64,000 nt of DNA from Lachnospiraceae bacterium JLR.KK008 (GTDB taxonomy: Bacteria; Bacillota; Clostridia; Lachnospirales; Lachnospiraceae). Every line of letters starts with the position of its first letter. Positions within the stretch are counted from its first letter, which is position 1. The notes below the pieces were generated by a model. The model did no database searches. It was not told where the DNA came from and saw only the letters and a program-made list of their open reading frames with translations. The stretch covers positions 2,040,001 to 2,104,000 of the forward strand of contig CP143548.1 in NCBI GenBank assembly GCA_037015955.1, written 5' to 3'. Positions 62,118 through 64,000 of this stretch are shown here, piece by piece. The position numbers and the translations under genes are program-made.

Positions 62118-63659
62118 TTACGCATGCGCGCCGGTGCCAAGTCCGGCATAAGATGCCCGTACGAGTGCATCCTCGGTGATCTCAGTTCCCTGTAGTTCGC
62201 CCGTACATTTCCCGTTTGACAATATGTAGATCCTGTCCGCGATGGCCATGATCTCTTTCAGCTCGGATGAAATGACGATAATGGACAGACCCCGCTCCGC
62301 GTACTCATGGATAATCTCAAAAACTTCCGTCTTGGCGCCAATGTCGATCCCTCTGGACGGCTCGTCGAGCAGCAGCACCGTAGGATCAGTCAGAATCCCC
62401 TTGCCGATCACGACTTTCTGCTGGTTTCCGCCGGACAGAGACAGGATCGGGAGCTTTTTATCTGCCACCTTGATATGAATGTCCGCAATCTGTTCCTCTA
62501 CCGCTTTTTCCTCTTCCTTATTGTCGAGGAAAATTCCTTTGACATATTTCTTCATCGAGGCGATGGATGTATTCTTGCAGATGTCCAATGTCTGGATCAG
62601 TCCCTGACGCTGGCGGTCTTCCGGTACGATGGCGAACCCGTTTTTGATCTGCTCGGAAATACTTCTGATCTTCAGCGGCTTCCCCTGATAGATCACCTCC
62701 CCTTTGTGCTCGGGACGCATTCCCATCAGACACTCGAACAATTCGCTGCGCCCGGCTCCCAGAAGTCCGTAAATGCCGAGTACTTCGCCCTTTTTCAGGT
62801 GCATGTTCACGTGTTCCAGAAGGTACCCGCCGCCCTTTTTCTGCAGGGTCAGATCTTTGATCTCCAATATCTTTTCCGCCTTGTTCAGATCGATGCTTCT
62901 CTCGAATCTGTGATATTGCGTGTTCTTGCCGACCATATTTTCCACGATCCAGCTCAGCTCGATGTCCCTGACATCCGCATCCGCTACATATTTGCCGTCC
63001 CGAAGCACTGTCACATGGTCCCCGATCTCCATGATCTCCTCCAGACGATGCGATATATAGACGATGGAAATACCGTCCGCCATCAGTTCCCGCATAATCT
63101 TAAACAATACCTTCACTTCCGCCGCCGAGAGAGAGGAGGTCGGCTCATCCATAATCAGTACCCGCAGATCGTCCTGGATGAGATTTCTGGCGATCTCCAC
63201 CATCTGCTGCTGCCCTACACGCAGATCTCCGACAAGCGTTTCCGGCGGGATTTCATGTTCCAGCCGCTCTAATATCTTCTTTGCACCCTCCACATGGGCT
63301 TTGTCGTCAAGAAACAGCTTCCCTTTTCTATGTTCATGGTTCATAAAGATATTCTGATACACTGTCAGATTTGGAAACAGACTCAGTTCCTGATGAATGA
63401 TACCAATGCCCTTTTCTCTGGCCGCCGTCGTATCCTTAAAAAATACTTCTTCCCCGTCCATGTACATTTTGCCGTTCGACGGCTGCTCGATCCCCGCGAT
63501 CATTTTCATCAATGTGGATTTCCCGGCGCCGTTCTCACCGATCAGCACGTTTACCTTTCCTTTTAACAGGTCAAAAGAAACGCCATCCAGCGCTTTCGTG
63601 CCCGGATAAATCTTATCTATTTTTTCACAATGGAGAACAACATTCGGATTATCAAACAT
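62118..63659 (-). CDS. Sugar ABC transporter ATP-binding protein (RbsA/MglA-like, two ATPase domains)
   Basis: 513 residues from the ATG at 63659 after AAAGGAGGAG; the frame continues seven codons. Two tandem ABC domains: the first with GENGAGKSTLMKMIAG, VGQQQMVEIARNL and LIMDEPTSSLSAAEV; the second with the degenerate loop GLLGAGRSELFECLMG, LSGGNQQKVVIGKGI and LLLDEPSRGIDIGAK, as usual for the RbsA family. Drives the permease at 61056. Confidence 0.95.
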   Translation of the reverse strand: MFDNPNVVLHCEKIDKIYPGTKALDGVSFDLLKGKVNVLIGENGAGKSTLMKMIAGIEQPSNGKMYMDGEEVFFKDTTAAREKGIGIIHQELSLFPNLTVYQNIFMNHEHRKGKLFLDDKAHVEGAKKILERLEHEIPPETLVGDLRVGQQQMVEIARNLIQDDLRVLIMDEPTSSLSAAEVKVLFKIMRELMADGISIVYISHRLEEIMEIGDHVTVLRDGKYVADADVRDIELSWIVENMVGKNTQYHRFERSIDLNKAEKILEIKDLTLQKKGGGYLLEHVNMHLKKGEVLGIYGLLGAGRSELFECLMGMRPEHKGEVIYQGKPLKIRSISEQIKNGFAIVPEDRQRQGLIQTLDICKNTSIASMKKYVKGIFLDNKEEEKAVEEQIADIHIKVADKKLPILSLSGGNQQKVVIGKGILTDPTVLLLDEPSRGIDIGAKTEVFEIIHEYAERGLSIIVISSELKEIMAIADRIYILSNGKCTGELQGTEITEDALVRASYAGLGTGAHA

Positions 63660-63672
63660 AATGCTCCTCCTT

Positions 63673-64000
63673 TTATTCAATCGACATTTCTACCGGCGTG
63701 ATCACAATCTTACCGCTGCTCTCCGCCGCTGCCCCTGTAAATGTCACCGTCTTGCCGGCCACACTCTCGTCCAGTCCAAGAGGCGCCACGACCTGTGTAT
63801 CTGCCTCTTTGTTCAGCGCTTTCGCATACTGAGACCATTCTGTCTGGTTGGTAAAGCTCTCGAACCCCTTGAGTGTCTGGGTATCCCGAAGCGCCGTACC
63901 GGAATAGACACCGCCTGCCTGTATCTGCACTTCCCCCTCATAGCCGTCCAGTGTCACGAGCAGGTAATGCTTGGGCGTCTCCGTATTGTATTCCACGATC
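63673..64000 (-). CDS. DUF2291-family protein (partial, runs off right edge)
   Basis: The C-terminal about 109 residues are visible; the frame is open to the edge, so the start lies outside. LGLDESVAGKTVTFTGAAAE and IVITPVEMSIE at the end match the DUF2291 lipoprotein family, which is regularly encoded at the head of RbsABC-like sugar transporter operons. Its role there is unknown; a lipoprotein accessory of sugar uptake is likely. Located 13 bases before the ATPase gene. Confidence 0.75.
   Translation of the reverse strand, partial: IVEYNTETPKHYLLVTLDGYEGEVQIQAGGVYSGTALRDTQTLKGFESFTNQTEWSQYAKALNKEADTQVVAPLGLDESVAGKTVTFTGAAAESSGKIVITPVEMSIE

Overview
The window looks like a chromosome segment of an anaerobic Firmicute, most likely Lachnospiraceae. 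Markers are a fused SecDF, a SCIFF (six cysteines in forty-five) peptide with its radical-SAM maturase beside a TIGR04086 membrane protein, a meso-diaminopimelate type MurE, a YugP protease inside an RlmN-RsmB-Fmt-Def-PriA housekeeping cluster, and AGGAGG-type ribosome sites. The assignment rests on family and synteny knowledge, not on a search.

Left third (1-33540, all minus strand). Reading from 33540 downward there is a surface-glycan locus of about 27 kb: LicD phosphotransferase, an IspD/TarI-like cytidylyltransferase, a ThDP enzyme, glycosyltransferases, methyltransferases, two sulfotransferases, a GDP-D-glycero-D-manno-heptose supply set (GmhA, HddA, HddC-GmhB fusion, SDR), more glycosyltransferases including a 1223-residue multidomain enzyme and a GT2-TagD fusion, and a Wzm/Wzt-type exporter. 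Directly downstream on the same strand are two related HTH proteins, then CysD, CysN-CysC, sulfate-binding protein and CysT. The Cys genes take up sulfate and make PAPS, the donor the sulfotransferases need; no sulfate reductase is visible.

Main discovery candidate. Five decoration genes of this locus (FkbM-type methyltransferase, two sulfotransferases, a class I methyltransferase, a TylF-type methyltransferase) each hold a run of 8 or 9 G on the coding strand inside the reading frame. In four of them the present length breaks the frame, and a change of one G restores a complete protein whose restored residues fit the family or the paralogue. Only one sulfotransferase (24276-25535) is in frame. 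This looks like slipped-strand phase variation of sulfation and methylation of a surface polymer. In addition, eleven proteins of the locus carry a small Rossmann-like module (hydrophobic-Y/F/W-G-x-G, then a D-containing strand) fused to unrelated catalytic domains.

Middle (33541-54716). A small XRE regulator lies divergent to the glycan operon with a shared palindromic region, followed by a MerR regulator, an orphan protein, the RlmN/RsmB/YugP/Fmt/Def/PriA/MurE cluster, a BFD-like [2Fe-2S] protein with a tiny partner, a Pro/Gly-rich repeat DUF4397 protein, an acyltransferase, RecJ, SecDF, the SCIFF system and a CNNM/CorC-type membrane protein.

Right end (54807-64000, minus strand). One sugar-utilisation operon: DUF2291 protein (cut by the edge), RbsA-like and RbsC-like ABC transporter parts, RbsD, a fucose/arabinose-isomerase-like enzyme, split transketolase, FGGY kinase and a LacI regulator as last gene. 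Uptake, anomer conversion, isomerisation, phosphorylation and entry to the pentose phosphate pathway are all represented, but the substrate cannot be named from sequence alone.
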